Below, piece by piece: positions 25,154 through 35,093 of a stretch of 64,000 nucleotides of DNA. A program made the translations under genes and the position numbers. How positions within the stretch are numbered: position 1 is the stretch's first letter; the number at the start of each line of letters is the position of its first letter. The notes below the pieces were generated by a model. That model was not told the origin of the DNA, made no database searches, and saw nothing but the letters and a program-made list of their open reading frames with translations. Origin of the DNA: Chitinophaga alhagiae (GTDB lineage Bacteria; Bacteroidota; Bacteroidia; Chitinophagales; Chitinophagaceae); assembly GCF_003568665.1 (NCBI RefSeq), contig NZ_QXMH01000001.1, positions 1,054,001 through 1,118,000 on the forward strand, given 5' to 3'.

Positions 25154-26206
25154 TCACAAACCTAACACTCTTTTGTTTAAGTTTTCGTCCGTTCCTGTAT
25201 TTGCGAAGTCATCAAACGCTTTTTCTGTTACGCGGATGATGTGCTCTTTAATGAAAGGCGCGCCTTCGCGGGCGCCGTCTTCGGGGTGCTTCATGCAGCA
25301 CTCCCATTCCATCACCGCCCATCCGGCAAAGCCGTACTGGGTCAATTTACTGAAAACGGCTTTAAAATCCACCTGCCCGTCTCCCAGGGAGCGGAACCTG
25401 CCGGGCCGGTCTATCCAGCCCTGGTACCCGCCGTACACGCCGGAGCGGCCGGTGGGGTTAAATTCCGCGTCTTTTACGTGGAACATCTTTATTTTTTCAT
25501 GATAGATGTCTATGTACGCCAGGTAGTCCAGGCATTGCAGCACAAAGTGGCTGGGATCGTACAGTAGGCAGGCGCGGGCGTGGTTGCCGGTAGCCGCCAG
25601 AAACTGTTCGTAGCTGATGCCGTCATGCAGGTCTTCTCCGGGGTGTATCTCGTAACAGAGGTCTACGCCATGGGCATCCATCTCGTTCAGGATGGGCAGC
25701 CAGCGCGCGGCCAGCTCCTTGAAACCCGTTTCTACAAGGCCCGCGGGGCGCTGCGGCCAGGGGTATACGGTATGCCACAGCAGCGCGCCGCTGAAAGTGG
25801 CCAGGGCATTGAGGCCCAGGTTGGCGCTGGCCTTAGCGGCGTATTTCAACTGTTGTACCGCCCATTCTGTACGGGCCTTGGCATTGCCATGCACCGCTTT
25901 GGGCGCAAACCCGTCAAACAGCTCGTTATAGGCCGGGTGTACGGCCACCAGTTGCCCTTGCAGGTGGGTAGACAATTCTGTGATCTGCATGCCGGCGCTT
26001 TCCACCGTTCCCTTGATCTCGTCTGCGTAGGTCTTGCTTTCGGCGGCTTTCTGCAGGTTGATCACGCGGCTGTCCCACGTGGGTATCTGCACGCCTTTGA
26101 AACCCAGGCCTGCCGACCATTTACAGATGCTTTCCAGGGCGTTGAAAGGCGCTTTATCGTCAAGGAACTGCGCCAGGAAAATACCGGGTCCTTTGATAGT
26201 TTTCAT
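25154..26206 (-). CDS. Sugar phosphate isomerase/epimerase family TIM-barrel protein
   Basis: A 350-residue xylose-isomerase-like TIM barrel without a signal peptide. Metal-site segments are visible: DLCYEIHPGEDLHDG (Glu), LLYDPSHFVLQ (Asp and His), KMFHVKDAEF (His) and VMEWECCMK (Glu). In known 3-keto-glucoside pathways a protein of this family converts the released 3-keto sugar or its enediol. Here it sits between the secreted cytochrome and the cytoplasmic Gfo/Idh enzyme, which fits that role. It is 51 bases upstream of the cytochrome gene. Confidence 0.87.
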   Translation of the reverse strand: MKTIKGPGIFLAQFLDDKAPFNALESICKWSAGLGFKGVQIPTWDSRVINLQKAAESKTYADEIKGTVESAGMQITELSTHLQGQLVAVHPAYNELFDGFAPKAVHGNAKARTEWAVQQLKYAAKASANLGLNALATFSGALLWHTVYPWPQRPAGLVETGFKELAARWLPILNEMDAHGVDLCYEIHPGEDLHDGISYEQFLAATGNHARACLLYDPSHFVLQCLDYLAYIDIYHEKIKMFHVKDAEFNPTGRSGVYGGYQGWIDRPGRFRSLGDGQVDFKAVFSKLTQYGFAGWAVMEWECCMKHPEDGAREGAPFIKEHIIRVTEKAFDDFANTGTDENLNKRVLGL

Positions 26207-26365
26207 CTGTTAATTTTGATTTTTTACGGGCCGGATGGAATCTCGCATTCACATCGTGCCCCGTTTTCATATGTGCTCTTCCTTATGATTGATGGACCAA
26301 GATCAGTGCTTTCCTTCAGGGCGCTGCTGATCTGCCTCTTGTTGGGACCTGATCTTGCTCAGTTC

Positions 26366-27529
26366 CTATATCTCGAACTTTGTCCACTTGGCGTCGCTGG
26401 CGGAAGACTTCACCACGTTGTCTATGAAAGCCATACCGCGGATACCGTCATCTACGCCCGGGAAGTCCAGCATGGCGTTGGTGGGCTGCTGCCCGTCTAT
26501 TTTCGCCTGCAGGGTGAGCGCAAAGTTGCGGTACAGGTTGCCGAATGCCTCCAGGTACCCTTCCGGGTGGCCGCCGGGGGTGCGACAATTATGCGTGGCA
26601 AATGCGTCCAGGTGCGGGTTGCCGGCGCCGGCGCGGAGAATTTCGGTCGGTTTCTCCAGCCACTTCACCAGCAGCGTGTTAGGTTCGTGCTGCGCCCATT
26701 CAAGGCCGCCTTTTTCGCCATACACGCGTATCTTGAGTGCGTTCTCTTCACCGGCCGCCACCTGGGAGGCCATGAGCACGCCGGCCGCGCCGCCGTCAAA
26801 GCGGAGCAGTACGGCGCCATCATCGTCCAGCGCACGGCCTTCTACCATAATATTAAGATCGGCACACAATTTATCGATTTTTTGCCCTGAAATATACTCG
26901 GCCAGGTTGGCGGCGTGGGTACCAATGTCTCCCATGCACCCGCTTTTACCGGAGCGTTTGGGATCTGTACGCCAGGCAGCCTGGGCATTGCCTTCGCGCT
27001 CGCTCATTTTGCTGAGCCAGCCTTGCGGGTATTCCACCCACACCTTGCGTATTTTGCCCAGCAGGCCGTTCTTCACCATCTGGCGGGCCTGTTTCACCAT
27101 GGGGTAGCCGGTGTAAGTATGGGTGAGCAGCAGGGTAAGGCCTGTCTGCGCTACCTTGGCCTTCAGTTGTTTGGCCTCGTCCAGCGTAAAGGTGATGGGT
27201 TTTTCGATCACTACATGAAACCCTTTGTCCAGCGCCATCATGGCAGGCTCAAAGTGCGCAAAGTTGGGCGTAACGATGGTGACGAAGTCCAGCCGCTTGT
27301 CTGCCGGCATGGCCGCTTCTTTTTCGAGCATCGTTTTGAAGTCGAGGTAGGTGCGGTCTTCATCAAGGAAGAGGGAGCGTCCTGAATCTTTTGCAATGTC
27401 AGGGTTGATGCTCAAAGCGCCGGCCTTCAGTTCAATGAGGCCGTCCATATTGGCGGCGATGCGGTGAATGGCGCCGATGAAAGCGTCTTTCCCCCCGCCG
27501 ATCATTCCCATTCTAAGTTTCCTGTTCAT
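26366..27529 (-). CDS. Cytoplasmic Gfo/Idh/MocA family oxidoreductase
   Basis: A 387-residue protein with no export signal. The Rossmann motif GMIGGGKDAFIGAIHR is at residues 8-23; GFHVVIEKPITF has the family EKP, and SGCMGDIGTHAANL the active-site histidine. It probably interconverts a sugar and its keto form with NAD(P). Unlike the Gfo/Idh protein at 10.3-11.6 kb it lacks a Tat signal, so the two work in different compartments. A 159-base gap to the next gene (26207-26365) shows no gene. It starts 16 bases after the shortened MFS frame. Confidence 0.87.
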   Translation of the reverse strand: MNRKLRMGMIGGGKDAFIGAIHRIAANMDGLIELKAGALSINPDIAKDSGRSLFLDEDRTYLDFKTMLEKEAAMPADKRLDFVTIVTPNFAHFEPAMMALDKGFHVVIEKPITFTLDEAKQLKAKVAQTGLTLLLTHTYTGYPMVKQARQMVKNGLLGKIRKVWVEYPQGWLSKMSEREGNAQAAWRTDPKRSGKSGCMGDIGTHAANLAEYISGQKIDKLCADLNIMVEGRALDDDGAVLLRFDGGAAGVLMASQVAAGEENALKIRVYGEKGGLEWAQHEPNTLLVKWLEKPTEILRAGAGNPHLDAFATHNCRTPGGHPEGYLEAFGNLYRNFALTLQAKIDGQQPTNAMLDFPGVDDGIRGMAFIDNVVKSSASDAKWTKFEI

Positions 27530-27545
27530 ATGTTCACGTATGATT

Positions 27546-27785
27546 TTATGCGGTTTGTAATGCTTGTTTTATTTTATGGCCTCTCTTGTAGAAAAAGAGG
27601 CCGCCGAATGCCACAATGAGCACCATGGGGATCACCATTGTTACATGGATGATCTCCGGGCCGTTGAGATGAAATTCTACCCCCAGTTGGCCGAGAATAC
27701 CGGCGCGGATGCCGAATGATAGTGACGTAACAAGCAAGGCAAGACAACTTGCAACAAAAAGACTCCCAGGCCGTATCTGCTTCAT
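27546..27785 (-). pseudogene. Shrunken MFS transporter remnant (about 79 residues)
   Basis: The frame (start 27785, MKQIRPGSLF; a longer form starts at 27809) encodes a first segment like the N-terminus of a sugar-type MFS transporter (SLFVASCLALLVTSLSFGIRAGILGQLGVEFHLN), then goes straight into a last hydrophobic helix (VTMVIPMVLIVAFGGLFFYKRG) and a basic tail like an MFS C-terminus. About ten helices would be missing while the frame stays open. It heads the sugar operon, where a transporter would be expected. It may instead be a genuine two-helix protein; the deletion reading is my inference from family recall. Confidence 0.55.
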
Positions 27786-27816
27786 AGACGTGTTTTGTAC
27801 AAAATTCAATAGCTCG

Positions 27817-27835
27817 TTTAAAACGTTTAAATTTA
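27817..27835 (-). promoter_or_regulatory. Promoter/operator of the sugar operon
   Basis: TTTAAAACGTTTAAA (27817-27831) is a near-palindrome centred on CG, of the LacI-family type. A -7-like box TAAATTTA (27828-27835) overlaps its right edge, so a bound repressor would block the promoter. It is about 32 bases before the start codon at 27785 and matches the block at 15647-15663. Confidence 0.5.
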
Positions 27836-28157
27836 TAAAAAGTATTTACACATTGTTATCTTTTTATGACGGATAACCCCGGATTATTGAACAAATTAAC
27901 AATCCGTTCCCGGAAAGAGCGGGAAATTAAACTTTTTTTGATCAACGGCTGTCACCGCTTTCCCTTAAATTTTTATTAAAACCCGGCATAGCCCGCTATT
28001 TTCAATGTTTTCACCCAAAAATTCCTAATTTTACGAGCCTCGGAAAACAGGCCCGGCCTGACACCTTGGCACAACCTCCCGGCCGGGCGCAATATTTGAC
28101 TGTATAGCAGAACGGCCGCAGAGGTTACTTTTATCTTACGAAATCGAAAATTTTAAC
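27836..28157. other. Intergenic region between the sugar operon and secA
   Basis: About 320 bases, AT-rich, with no gene. An inverted repeat GCCCGGCC/GGCCGGGC (28051-28058 and 28081-28088) encloses 22 bases. A -7-like box TACTTTTA at 28126-28133 lies 24 bases before the secA ATG and is its probable promoter; the upstream -33 box is not clear. Confidence 0.4.
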
Positions 28158-31100
28158 ATGCTAGGTTTTTTAACAAAGCTTTTTGGAGGCAACAAGTCTG
28201 ACCGAGATATCAAACTGATCCTCCCTGTTGTGAAGCAGATCACTGAGGAGTATGAAAAACTGTCTTCCCTGCCTATAGACGATCTGCGCCGTAAAACGCA
28301 GGATTTCCGTGCCCGTATACAATCACACCTGGCAGATATTGACGGGCAGCTGGCCGATAAAAAAGCCGCCGCCGACATTGAAGAAGATGTAAACACCAAA
28401 GACCTCACTTACCGCGAAATAGACAAGCTCACCAAAGACCGCGACAAAAAAATTGAAGAGATACTGCAGGAGCTTTTACCGGAGGCGTTTGCCGTAGTAA
28501 AGGAAACTGCCCGCCGGCTGAAAGAGAACAGCCATATATCGGCCACCGCCACGGAGCTGGACCGGCAGCTGGCGGTTACGCGCCAGTATATCCGCATTGA
28601 GGGTGACAAAGTGACCTGGGCCAACTCCTGGGATGCCAACGGCACGCCTGTGACCTGGAACATGGTGCATTATGATGTACAGCTCATTGGCGGTTCCGTA
28701 CTGCACCAGGGCAAGATTGCCGAAATGGCCACGGGCGAAGGTAAAACGCTGGTATCCACCCTGCCGGCCTACCTCAACGCGCTGGCCGGGGAAGGCGTAC
28801 ACATTGTAACCGTGAACGATTACCTGGCAAAACGTGACTCCGAGTGGAACGGCCCCCTGTTCGAGTTCCTGGGCCTTACGGTAGATTGTATAGACAAACA
28901 CATGCCCAACTCGGCAGACCGCCGCGCCGCCTACCAGGCAGATATCACCTACGGTACCAACAACGAGTTCGGGTTTGACTACCTGCGTGACAACATGGTA
29001 CACAGCCCTGAAGAAATGGTGCAGCGCAAACACCATTTTGCCATGGTGGATGAGGTGGACAGCGTGCTGATTGACGATGCGCGTACCCCGCTCATCATTT
29101 CCGGCCCCATTCCCCGCGGTGACGAGCAGGAGTTTCATGCGCTGAAACCGCGCATCCAGCGCCTGGTGGAAGAACAAAGGAAAGTGGTGAACGGCTACCT
29201 GCAGGAAGCCAAAAAGCTGATAGCGGAAGGGAAAGACGATCCCAAAACCGGCGGCCTGGCCCTGATGCGGGCACACCGCGGGTTGCCGAAGAACAGCGCC
29301 ACCATTAAATACTTAAGCGAGCCCGGCATCAAGGTGCTGCAGCAAAAAGCAGAGAACTATTACATAGCGGACCAGCAGCGCGAAATGCCGAAAGTGGATG
29401 AAGGGCTGTATTTCCATATTGAAGAAAAGAACAACAGCGTGGAGCTGACAGAAAAGGGCATTGCCCTGATCACCGGCGCCGGGGAAGATCCCAACTTCTT
29501 CCTCATGCCAGATGTAGGCTCCGAAATTGCGGAACTGGAAAAACTGGACCTTACCGCCGAAGAGAAACTGGCGCGGAAAGACCAGCTGCTGCAAGACTTT
29601 GCCATTAAATCAGAACGCATCCACTCCGTGCAGCAACTGCTGAAAGCCTATACGCTCTTTGATAAAGACGTGGAATACGTGGTGATGGACGGCAAGGTGA
29701 AGATCGTAGACGAGCAGACCGGCCGTATACTGGACGGGCGCCGTTATTCAGACGGTTTGCACCAGGCCATTGAAGCCAAGGAGAACGTGAAAGTGGAAGC
29801 GGCCACGCAAACATTTGCCACCATTACCCTCCAGAACTATTTCAGGATGTACCACAAGCTGGCCGGCATGACCGGTACGGCCACCACGGAAGCCGGTGAG
29901 TTCTGGGAGATCTACAAGCTGGATGTGGTGAGCATCCCCACCAACCTGCCTATTACCCGTAAAGACGCGGAAGACCTGGTGTACAAGACCAAGCGGGACA
30001 AATACAAGGCCGTTATAGAAGAGATCAAAACACTGAAGGCCGCAGGCCGCCCCGTACTGGTAGGGACCACCTCCGTGGAGGTATCCGAGCTGCTGGGCAA
30101 AATGCTCACCTTCGAAAAGATACCCCACAACGTACTGAACGCCAAACAGCACGCCCGTGAAGCGCAGATAGTTGCGGAAGCAGGCCTGCCCGGCGCTGTG
30201 ACCATTGCCACCAACATGGCCGGCCGTGGTACGGACATCAAGCTGGGCCCCGGTGTGAAAGAAGCCGGCGGTTTGGCCATCATTGGTACGGAAAGGCACG
30301 AAAGCCGCCGTGTAGACCGCCAGTTGCGCGGCCGTGCGGGCCGCCAGGGAGACCCCGGCAGCTCCCAGTTCTTTGTATCCCTGGAAGATGACCTGATGCG
30401 CATGTTCGGCTCAGAACGTATTGCCGCGCTGATGGACCGTATGGGCTATAAAGAAGGCGAAGTGATACAGCACAGCATGATCACCCGCTCTATTGAAAGA
30501 GCGCAGAAAAAAGTGGAAGAGAATAACTTCGGCATCCGTAAACGCCTGCTGGAATATGATGACGTGATGAACAAGCAGCGTACCGTGATCTATGCCAAGC
30601 GTAACCACGCCCTGTTTGGCGAGCGCCTGGCCATTGATACGGACAACTCCTTCTACGAAGTGGCGGAGAACATTGTGACCACCCACCGTGAAAGCGGGGA
30701 CTATGAAGCCTTCAAGCTGGACGTGATCATGAACTTTGCCGTAGACACCACTATTTCCGAAGAAGAGCTGCAAAAAGGCCAACCCAACGAAATTGCGGAG
30801 AAACTCTACGGTGAGGCCGTGGCCAACTATCACCGCAGAACAGCGGAGCTGATAGAAGGCACCCTGCCGGTGATCAAACAGATCCACAAAGAGCAGGGCC
30901 AGCACATCGAAAATATTTCCATTCCCTTTACAGACGGGCGCAAAGGCATCAACGTGCTGGCCCCGCTGAAAAAAGTAGTGGAAACAGAAGGCCGCGAAAC
31001 CGTGGCCGCCCTGGAGCGCAGCATCACCCTGGCCCTGATAGACGAGGCCTGGAAAGAACACCTCCGCGCCATGGACGACCTGAAGCAGTCCGTACAAAGC

Positions 31101-31484
31101 GCCGTGTATGAACAGAAAGACCCGCTGCTGATCTACAAGTTCGAAGCGTTTGAACTGTTCAAGCAAATGAGCGCGGACAACAGCAAGGAAATTGTATCCT
31201 TCCTCTGCAAATCAGGTATTCCCAGCCAGCAAAGCGAGAATAACAGCGGCCAGATCACCGAAGGCCGCGAGGAAAAAACAGACATGAGCCGCATGCGCGC
31301 CTCTCACCAGGAGTTTGAGAACGGCGGCGGCAAGGCCGGCCCCCAGCAGCGTGAAGAATACGCTCCCGCCGAAGAGCCGCACCGCCCGGAACCGGTACGC
31401 GTAGGCCCCAAAGTAGGCCGTAACGACCCCTGCCCCTGCGGAAGCGGCAAGAAGTTCAAGAACTGTCATGGCAAAGACGTGTAA
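28158..31484 (+). CDS. secA: Preprotein translocase ATPase SecA
   Basis: A 1,108-residue protein, longer than the roughly 900 residues of Escherichia coli but usual for Bacteroidota. Walker A MATGEGKT is at residues 190-197 and the Walker B-type [15 protein letters not shown] at about 297-309. [15 protein letters not shown] and [18 protein letters not shown] are the helicase-like motifs of the second nucleotide domain. The C-terminus ends in the zinc-binding SEC-C motif [14 protein letters not shown]. SecA drives proteins through SecYEG, which all secreted proteins in this window with ordinary signal peptides need. A terminator follows. Confidence 0.96.
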   Translation: MLGFLTKLFGGNKSDRDIKLILPVVKQITEEYEKLSSLPIDDLRRKTQDFRARIQSHLADIDGQLADKKAAADIEEDVNTKDLTYREIDKLTKDRDKKIEEILQELLPEAFAVVKETARRLKENSHISATATELDRQLAVTRQYIRIEGDKVTWANSWDANGTPVTWNMVHYDVQLIGGSVLHQGKIAEMATGEGKTLVSTLPAYLNALAGEGVHIVTVNDYLAKRDSEWNGPLFEFLGLTVDCIDKHMPNSADRRAAYQADITYGTNNEFGFDYLRDNMVHSPEEMVQRKHHFAMVDEVDSVLIDDARTPLIISGPIPRGDEQEFHALKPRIQRLVEEQRKVVNGYLQEAKKLIAEGKDDPKTGGLALMRAHRGLPKNSATIKYLSEPGIKVLQQKAENYYIADQQREMPKVDEGLYFHIEEKNNSVELTEKGIALITGAGEDPNFFLMPDVGSEIAELEKLDLTAEEKLARKDQLLQDFAIKSERIHSVQQLLKAYTLFDKDVEYVVMDGKVKIVDEQTGRILDGRRYSDGLHQAIEAKENVKVEAATQTFATITLQNYFRMYHKLAGMTGTATTEAGEFWEIYKLDVVSIPTNLPITRKDAEDLVYKTKRDKYKAVIEEIKTLKAAGRPVLVGTTSVEVSELLGKMLTFEKIPHNVLNAKQHAREAQIVAEAGLPGAVTIATNMAGRGTDIKLGPGVKEAGGLAIIGTERHESRRVDRQLRGRAGRQGDPGSSQFFVSLEDDLMRMFGSERIAALMDRMGYKEGEVIQHSMITRSIERAQKKVEENNFGIRKRLLEYDDVMNKQRTVIYAKRNHALFGERLAIDTDNSFYEVAENIVTTHRESGDYEAFKLDVIMNFAVDTTISEEELQKGQPNEIAEKLYGEAVANYHRRTAELIEGTLPVIKQIHKEQGQHIENISIPFTDGRKGINVLAPLKKVVETEGRETVAALERSITLALIDEAWKEHLRAMDDLKQSVQSAVYEQKDPLLIYKFEAFELFKQMSADNSKEIVSFLCKSGIPSQQSENNSGQITEGREEKTDMSRMRASHQEFENGGGKAGPQQREEYAPAEEPHRPEPVRVGPKVGRNDPCPCGSGKKFKNCHGKDV

Positions 31485-31505
31485 TAACCATATTTAAACA
31501 TACAG

Positions 31506-31544
31506 AACGGAGTTACACGGCCCGGCCCGCGTAGCTCCGTTTTG
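31506..31544 (+). terminator. Terminator after secA
   Basis: AACGGAG (31506-31512) pairs with CTCCGTT near 31534-31540. The stem extends inward with a wobble and one mismatch, and a short T-run follows. Confidence 0.7.
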
Positions 31545-31565
31545 CTTTCAGCATAAACCGCCGCT

Positions 31566-32240
31566 ATGGACCTGAACCGCTACATTGATCATACCATACT
31601 CAAACCCCTTACCACCCTGGAGGATGTTAAAAAACTTTGCATGGAGGCCGTTGAGTATGATTTTGCCGCCGTTTGCGTGCCCCCGCCCTTCGTCAAGATC
31701 GCCAAAACGTTTGTAGGCAGCACTACTACCAAAGTGGCTACCGTAACAGGTTTCCCCTTCGGCTACTCCGCCATTGAGGCCAAAGTGGCCGAAACCGTGC
31801 TGGCTATTATTGACGAGGCCGATGAGCTGGACATGGTGGCCAACCTGCTGGCCATCCGCAACGGGGACTGGGCCTACCTGGAAAAAGAAATAGCCACCGT
31901 AATGCCATTGGTGCGTAATAAACAGCGGGTCATCAAGGTGATCATTGAAAGTGGCATATTATTGGAGGATGAGATCATCAGGTGCTGCGAACTGTATGCC
32001 CGCTACGGGGTGGATTTTGTCAAAACATCTACCGGTTACGCGGAGAAAGGGGCCAGCGTGGAAGCCGTGGCGCTGATGCGCCAACACCTCCCCGCCGGTA
32101 TTCATATCAAGGCTTCCGGCGGAGTTCGTACCTTTGCCTTTGCGCAGCAGCTGATCCATGCAGGCGCCACCCGCATTGGCACCAGCGCGGGCGTGGCCCT
32201 GATGAAAGAAGCCGCCCAAGCCCATAAAACTGAAAACTAA
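31566..32240 (+). CDS. deoC: Deoxyribose-phosphate aldolase
   Basis: A 224-residue protein of normal DeoC length. IDHTILKP at the N-terminus, ELDMVANLLAIRNGDW in the middle, KVIIESGIL with the first lysine, and VDFVKTSTGY with the Schiff-base lysine are diagnostic; IKASGGVRTFAFA and GATRIGTSAGVALM close the barrel. It splits deoxyribose 5-phosphate to glyceraldehyde 3-phosphate and acetaldehyde in the nucleoside salvage route. It leads a three-gene set with the SPOR and amidohydrolase genes, 10 bases before the next start. Confidence 0.95.
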   Translation: MDLNRYIDHTILKPLTTLEDVKKLCMEAVEYDFAAVCVPPPFVKIAKTFVGSTTTKVATVTGFPFGYSAIEAKVAETVLAIIDEADELDMVANLLAIRNGDWAYLEKEIATVMPLVRNKQRVIKVIIESGILLEDEIIRCCELYARYGVDFVKTSTGYAEKGASVEAVALMRQHLPAGIHIKASGGVRTFAFAQQLIHAGATRIGTSAGVALMKEAAQAHKTEN

Positions 32241-32250
32241 CTATTTATAT

Positions 32251-32679
32251 ATGATGTTAAGAACAGGCTGTTTATTGATCGTATTGCTTTCCGCGGCGGG
32301 CATGCTGCGGGCACAGGACAACACCGGTACCACAGGAGGCGTGAAAGTAGTGAAAGACAGCCGGATAGACATCCTCATCAAGAAACAGATCTATATCAAT
32401 ACCCTGGCCATCCGTAACCAGCCCGGCTTCAGGGTGCAGATACTCACCACCAACAAACGCAATGAGGCCAATGATGCCAAGGCCAGGGCCATGCAGCTGT
32501 ACCCGGAGTTCCGTACTTACCTGGACTGGGAAGCGCCTTATTTCAAAGTGCGGGTGGGGGATTTTAAAACCAGGCCGGAGGCCACAGAACTGCGCGAAAA
32601 ATTATCTGGCCAGTTCAGCGGGGGCGTATTTGTAGTGCCCACCATTATCAACGTATCACCGGAAAAAGAATTAGAATGA
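32251..32679 (+). CDS. Secreted SPOR domain protein
   Basis: A 142-residue protein with a signal peptide (cut after LRAQ, near residue 22). The C-terminal part is a SPOR domain (about 60-135): GFRVQILTTNKRNEANDAKARAMQLYPEFRTYLDWEAPYFKVRVGDFKTRPEATELREKL shows the two-strand/helix repeat and the KVRVGDF core. SPOR domains bind denuded peptidoglycan, often at division sites. Its last four bases (ATGA) overlap the amidohydrolase start, so the two are translationally coupled. Confidence 0.87.
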   Translation: MMLRTGCLLIVLLSAAGMLRAQDNTGTTGGVKVVKDSRIDILIKKQIYINTLAIRNQPGFRVQILTTNKRNEANDAKARAMQLYPEFRTYLDWEAPYFKVRVGDFKTRPEATELREKLSGQFSGGVFVVPTIINVSPEKELE

Positions 32680-33851
32680 AGGAGCGGATCAAATCCCTGG
32701 CCAAAACCTATGCCTCTGACCTGATAGCCTGCAGAAGACATTTACACGCCCACCCGGAGCTTTCCTTCCAGGAATATGAAACATCCCAGTTCATCCGGTC
32801 CAAACTGGACGAATACGGTATCCCCTACACGGCAAACGTGGCGGGCACCGGCGTGGTGGCCCTCATCAAAGGCAAAAACCCGGAAAAGAAGGTGATTGCC
32901 CTGCGGGCGGACATAGACGCCCTGCCCATAGAAGAAGCCAACGATGTACCTTACAGATCGCAAACCCCGGGCGTGATGCACGCCTGCGGGCACGATGTGC
33001 ATACCACCGTTATACTGGGCGCCGCGCGTATCTTACAGGAAGTGCGCAGCGAGTTTGAAGGCACCATCAAAATACTGTTCCAGCCGGGAGAAGAAAAACA
33101 CCCCGGCGGCGCCAGCCTGATGATCAAAGACGGCGCGCTGGAAAACCCGAAGCCAAACGCCATCCTGGGGCTGCACGTACTGCCCGCCATGGAAACCGGC
33201 AAGCTGGGCTTCAGGGCCGGCCAGTACATGGCCAGCGCGGATGAAATTTACATTACGGTAAAAAGCAAAGGCGGGCATGCGGCAGCGCCCCACCTCACCG
33301 CGGATACAATATTGATCGCGTCTAACCTGGTGGTAAGCCTGCAGCAGATCATCAGCCGCAACAACAACCCTTTCTCCCCTTCCGTACTCAGCATTTGCGC
33401 TTTCAACGGCGGTTTCACCACTAACGTGATTCCCAGCGAAGTAAAGCTCATGGGCACCTTCAGGGCCATGGACGAAACCTGGCGTTTCAAGGCGCATGAG
33501 CTGATCCGCAAACAGAGCACGGAACTGGTACAGGCCATGGGCGCGGAAATAGACATAGACATACTGGTGGGCTACCCCATGCTGTACAACAACGAAACCG
33601 TTACCGCTACCGCCCGCTCGCTGGCGGAAGACTATATGGGCAAAAACAATGTGGAAGATACGGAGCTGCGCATGGGCGCGGAAGACTTTGCCTACTACTC
33701 CCAGGTGATCCCCGCCTGCTTCTTCAGGCTGGGCACCGGCAACAAGGCGCGCGGCATTACGCACGGCGTGCATACCCCGCTCTTTGACGTAGACGAAAGC
33801 GCGCTGGAAATTGGCAGCGGCACCATGGCTTACCTCGCTACACAGTTCTGA
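32676..33851 (+). CDS. M20 family amidohydrolase/peptidase
   Basis: A 391-residue protein of the M20D group (hippurate hydrolase/N-acyl amino acid amidohydrolase). Metal and catalytic residues appear in MHACGHDVHTT (about 98-108), FQPGEEKHPGG (Glu-Glu, about 135-145), LGLHV and the late MGAEDFAYYS. These enzymes remove acyl groups from amino acids or peptides in the cytoplasm. The start overlaps the SPOR stop by ATGA. A hairpin follows the gene. Confidence 0.9.
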   Translation: MKERIKSLAKTYASDLIACRRHLHAHPELSFQEYETSQFIRSKLDEYGIPYTANVAGTGVVALIKGKNPEKKVIALRADIDALPIEEANDVPYRSQTPGVMHACGHDVHTTVILGAARILQEVRSEFEGTIKILFQPGEEKHPGGASLMIKDGALENPKPNAILGLHVLPAMETGKLGFRAGQYMASADEIYITVKSKGGHAAAPHLTADTILIASNLVVSLQQIISRNNNPFSPSVLSICAFNGGFTTNVIPSEVKLMGTFRAMDETWRFKAHELIRKQSTELVQAMGAEIDIDILVGYPMLYNNETVTATARSLAEDYMGKNNVEDTELRMGAEDFAYYSQVIPACFFRLGTGNKARGITHGVHTPLFDVDESALEIGSGTMAYLATQF

Positions 33852-33860
33852 AAAATATAA

Positions 33861-33888
33861 AACCGTTCCGATAGACATCGGAACGGTT
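33861..33888. terminator. Bidirectional hairpin terminator
   Basis: A perfect 12-bp stem (AACCGTTCCGAT and its complement) with an AGAC loop. The T-rich flank is better on the minus strand, so it ends the ABC/GntR operon as well as the amidohydrolase transcript. Confidence 0.75.
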
Positions 33889-33910
33889 GTTGCATCTTTT
33901 GAGACTAGAA

Positions 33911-34687
33911 TTATTGTTTTGTAGTTATCTTCTTTCCCAGCTTCATTTCAAACGGCACCAGCGGCCGCATCAGCGATGCCCTGCCGGACAGGGTGATGTT
34001 GCTCAGGCTGTCCACCTTTCCGGGGTTTAACGCACGGATAGTATACGGCTGTTTGATGATCAGCTCGCTGGCCTCCTGCATATCATATGCCAGTGAATCT
34101 ATTTCCGCTCCCTGCAGCTCCAGCTTTGAAGCGCTTTCCATGTTGAGTTGCAGCAGCGGTACGCGCAGGTTGAATGCGGAAAACTCCCCGGCCCAGCCGG
34201 TATGCAGCACCAGCGGCGCATGCTGCCGGAAAGATTGCAATACTACGCTGCCCGCGGTGCCGGTAACAGACGCCAGTTCAGGCGCATAAAGGGTAACACC
34301 GCCACGCCACCAATGGTCCCTGCCGTTAAAGTCTTCCAGCCTGTACCGGATGAAAAGCGTATCCCCAACGTATGCGTATCTCAGTATCTGCTCCCTGTTC
34401 CGGTCTACTTCCAGCCGGAAACTTCCAGGCCCGCCTACATTCATCTCCAGGCGCTCCGTGCTGCCCATCGGTTTCTCAAGGTTGCCGATCTTGTATATCA
34501 CCCGCCCGTCAAACACCACATGGCGGAAAGGTTTCAGCGCATGCACAACGGGTTGCTGTTTGTTGATCACTATCCGTTTGCTGATGTTGCCTTTCACGTA
34601 TTGCTCTTTGATCAGCAGGAGAAATACCAGTAACAACAGGGGCATAAAAACAAAGAAGGCGATCAATAATTTATTACTTGCTTTCAT
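33911..34687 (-). CDS. Membrane-anchored protein with GIN/DUF2807-like beta domain
   Basis: A 258-residue protein with one N-terminal membrane helix (residues 8-27) and an outside part of repeating beta strands. Short ladder-like phrases (LNMESASKLELQGAEIDSLAYDMQEASELII) resemble the DUF2807/GIN beta-helix often seen beside Bacteroidota regulators, but the match is weak and partial. It is the last gene of the ABC/GntR operon, 15 bases after the regulator. Its role is unknown; perhaps it is an envelope partner of the transporter. Confidence 0.65.
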   Translation of the reverse strand: MKASNKLLIAFFVFMPLLLLVFLLLIKEQYVKGNISKRIVINKQQPVVHALKPFRHVVFDGRVIYKIGNLEKPMGSTERLEMNVGGPGSFRLEVDRNREQILRYAYVGDTLFIRYRLEDFNGRDHWWRGGVTLYAPELASVTGTAGSVVLQSFRQHAPLVLHTGWAGEFSAFNLRVPLLQLNMESASKLELQGAEIDSLAYDMQEASELIIKQPYTIRALNPGKVDSLSNITLSGRASLMRPLVPFEMKLGKKITTKQ

Positions 34688-34702
34688 AAGTAAACATCAT
34701 TT

Positions 34703-35083
34703 TTAGTGAATGGATTTGGCATGCTGCTGCTTGTATTTTTCGTACCGTGTTTTCAGCTCGTCCAGCTCAAAGCCCAGCAGGTACATTTTGCGGAAGAACT
34801 GCGGCAGCTCTTCCTGCAGGAACTGCTCCCTGCGCAGCGCCGCTATCTTTTTCACCGCATCTTCCGATACAAAATACCCCATGCCCCGGCGGGTGTAGAT
34901 CACCCCTTGCTGCTGCAGGTGCTCGTAAGAGCGCATCACCGTGTTGGGGTTCACTTCCAGCGTTACCGCCAGGTCCCGTACGGAAGGCACCTTGGCATCC
35001 GGCAGCCATTGGCGCAGCTGCACCCGGTCACACACGTAATCTGCTATTTGCAGGTAAATGGCCTGCGTATTGTTAAATTCCAT
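34703..35083 (-). CDS. GntR family regulator, YtrA-like
   Basis: A 126-residue protein: a winged-helix DNA-binding domain (about 8-75, with PSVRDLAVTLEVNPNTVMRSYEHLQQQGVIYTRRGMGYFV), then a short helical tail for dimerisation. The short length without a ligand domain is the mark of the YtrA group, whose genes lie in ABC transporter operons. It is third in the operon, after the permease (10 bases). The palindrome at 36819-36840 over the transcription start is its likely operator, giving autorepression. Confidence 0.9.
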   Translation of the reverse strand: MEFNNTQAIYLQIADYVCDRVQLRQWLPDAKVPSVRDLAVTLEVNPNTVMRSYEHLQQQGVIYTRRGMGYFVSEDAVKKIAALRREQFLQEELPQFFRKMYLLGFELDELKTRYEKYKQQHAKSIH

Positions 35084-35093
35084 TTGTCAGAGT

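Noticed and set aside
27836..28157. Structured leader or riboswitch ahead of secA
   Set aside because: There is one GC-rich inverted repeat, but nothing that matches a known riboswitch core, and it lies upstream of the likely promoter.
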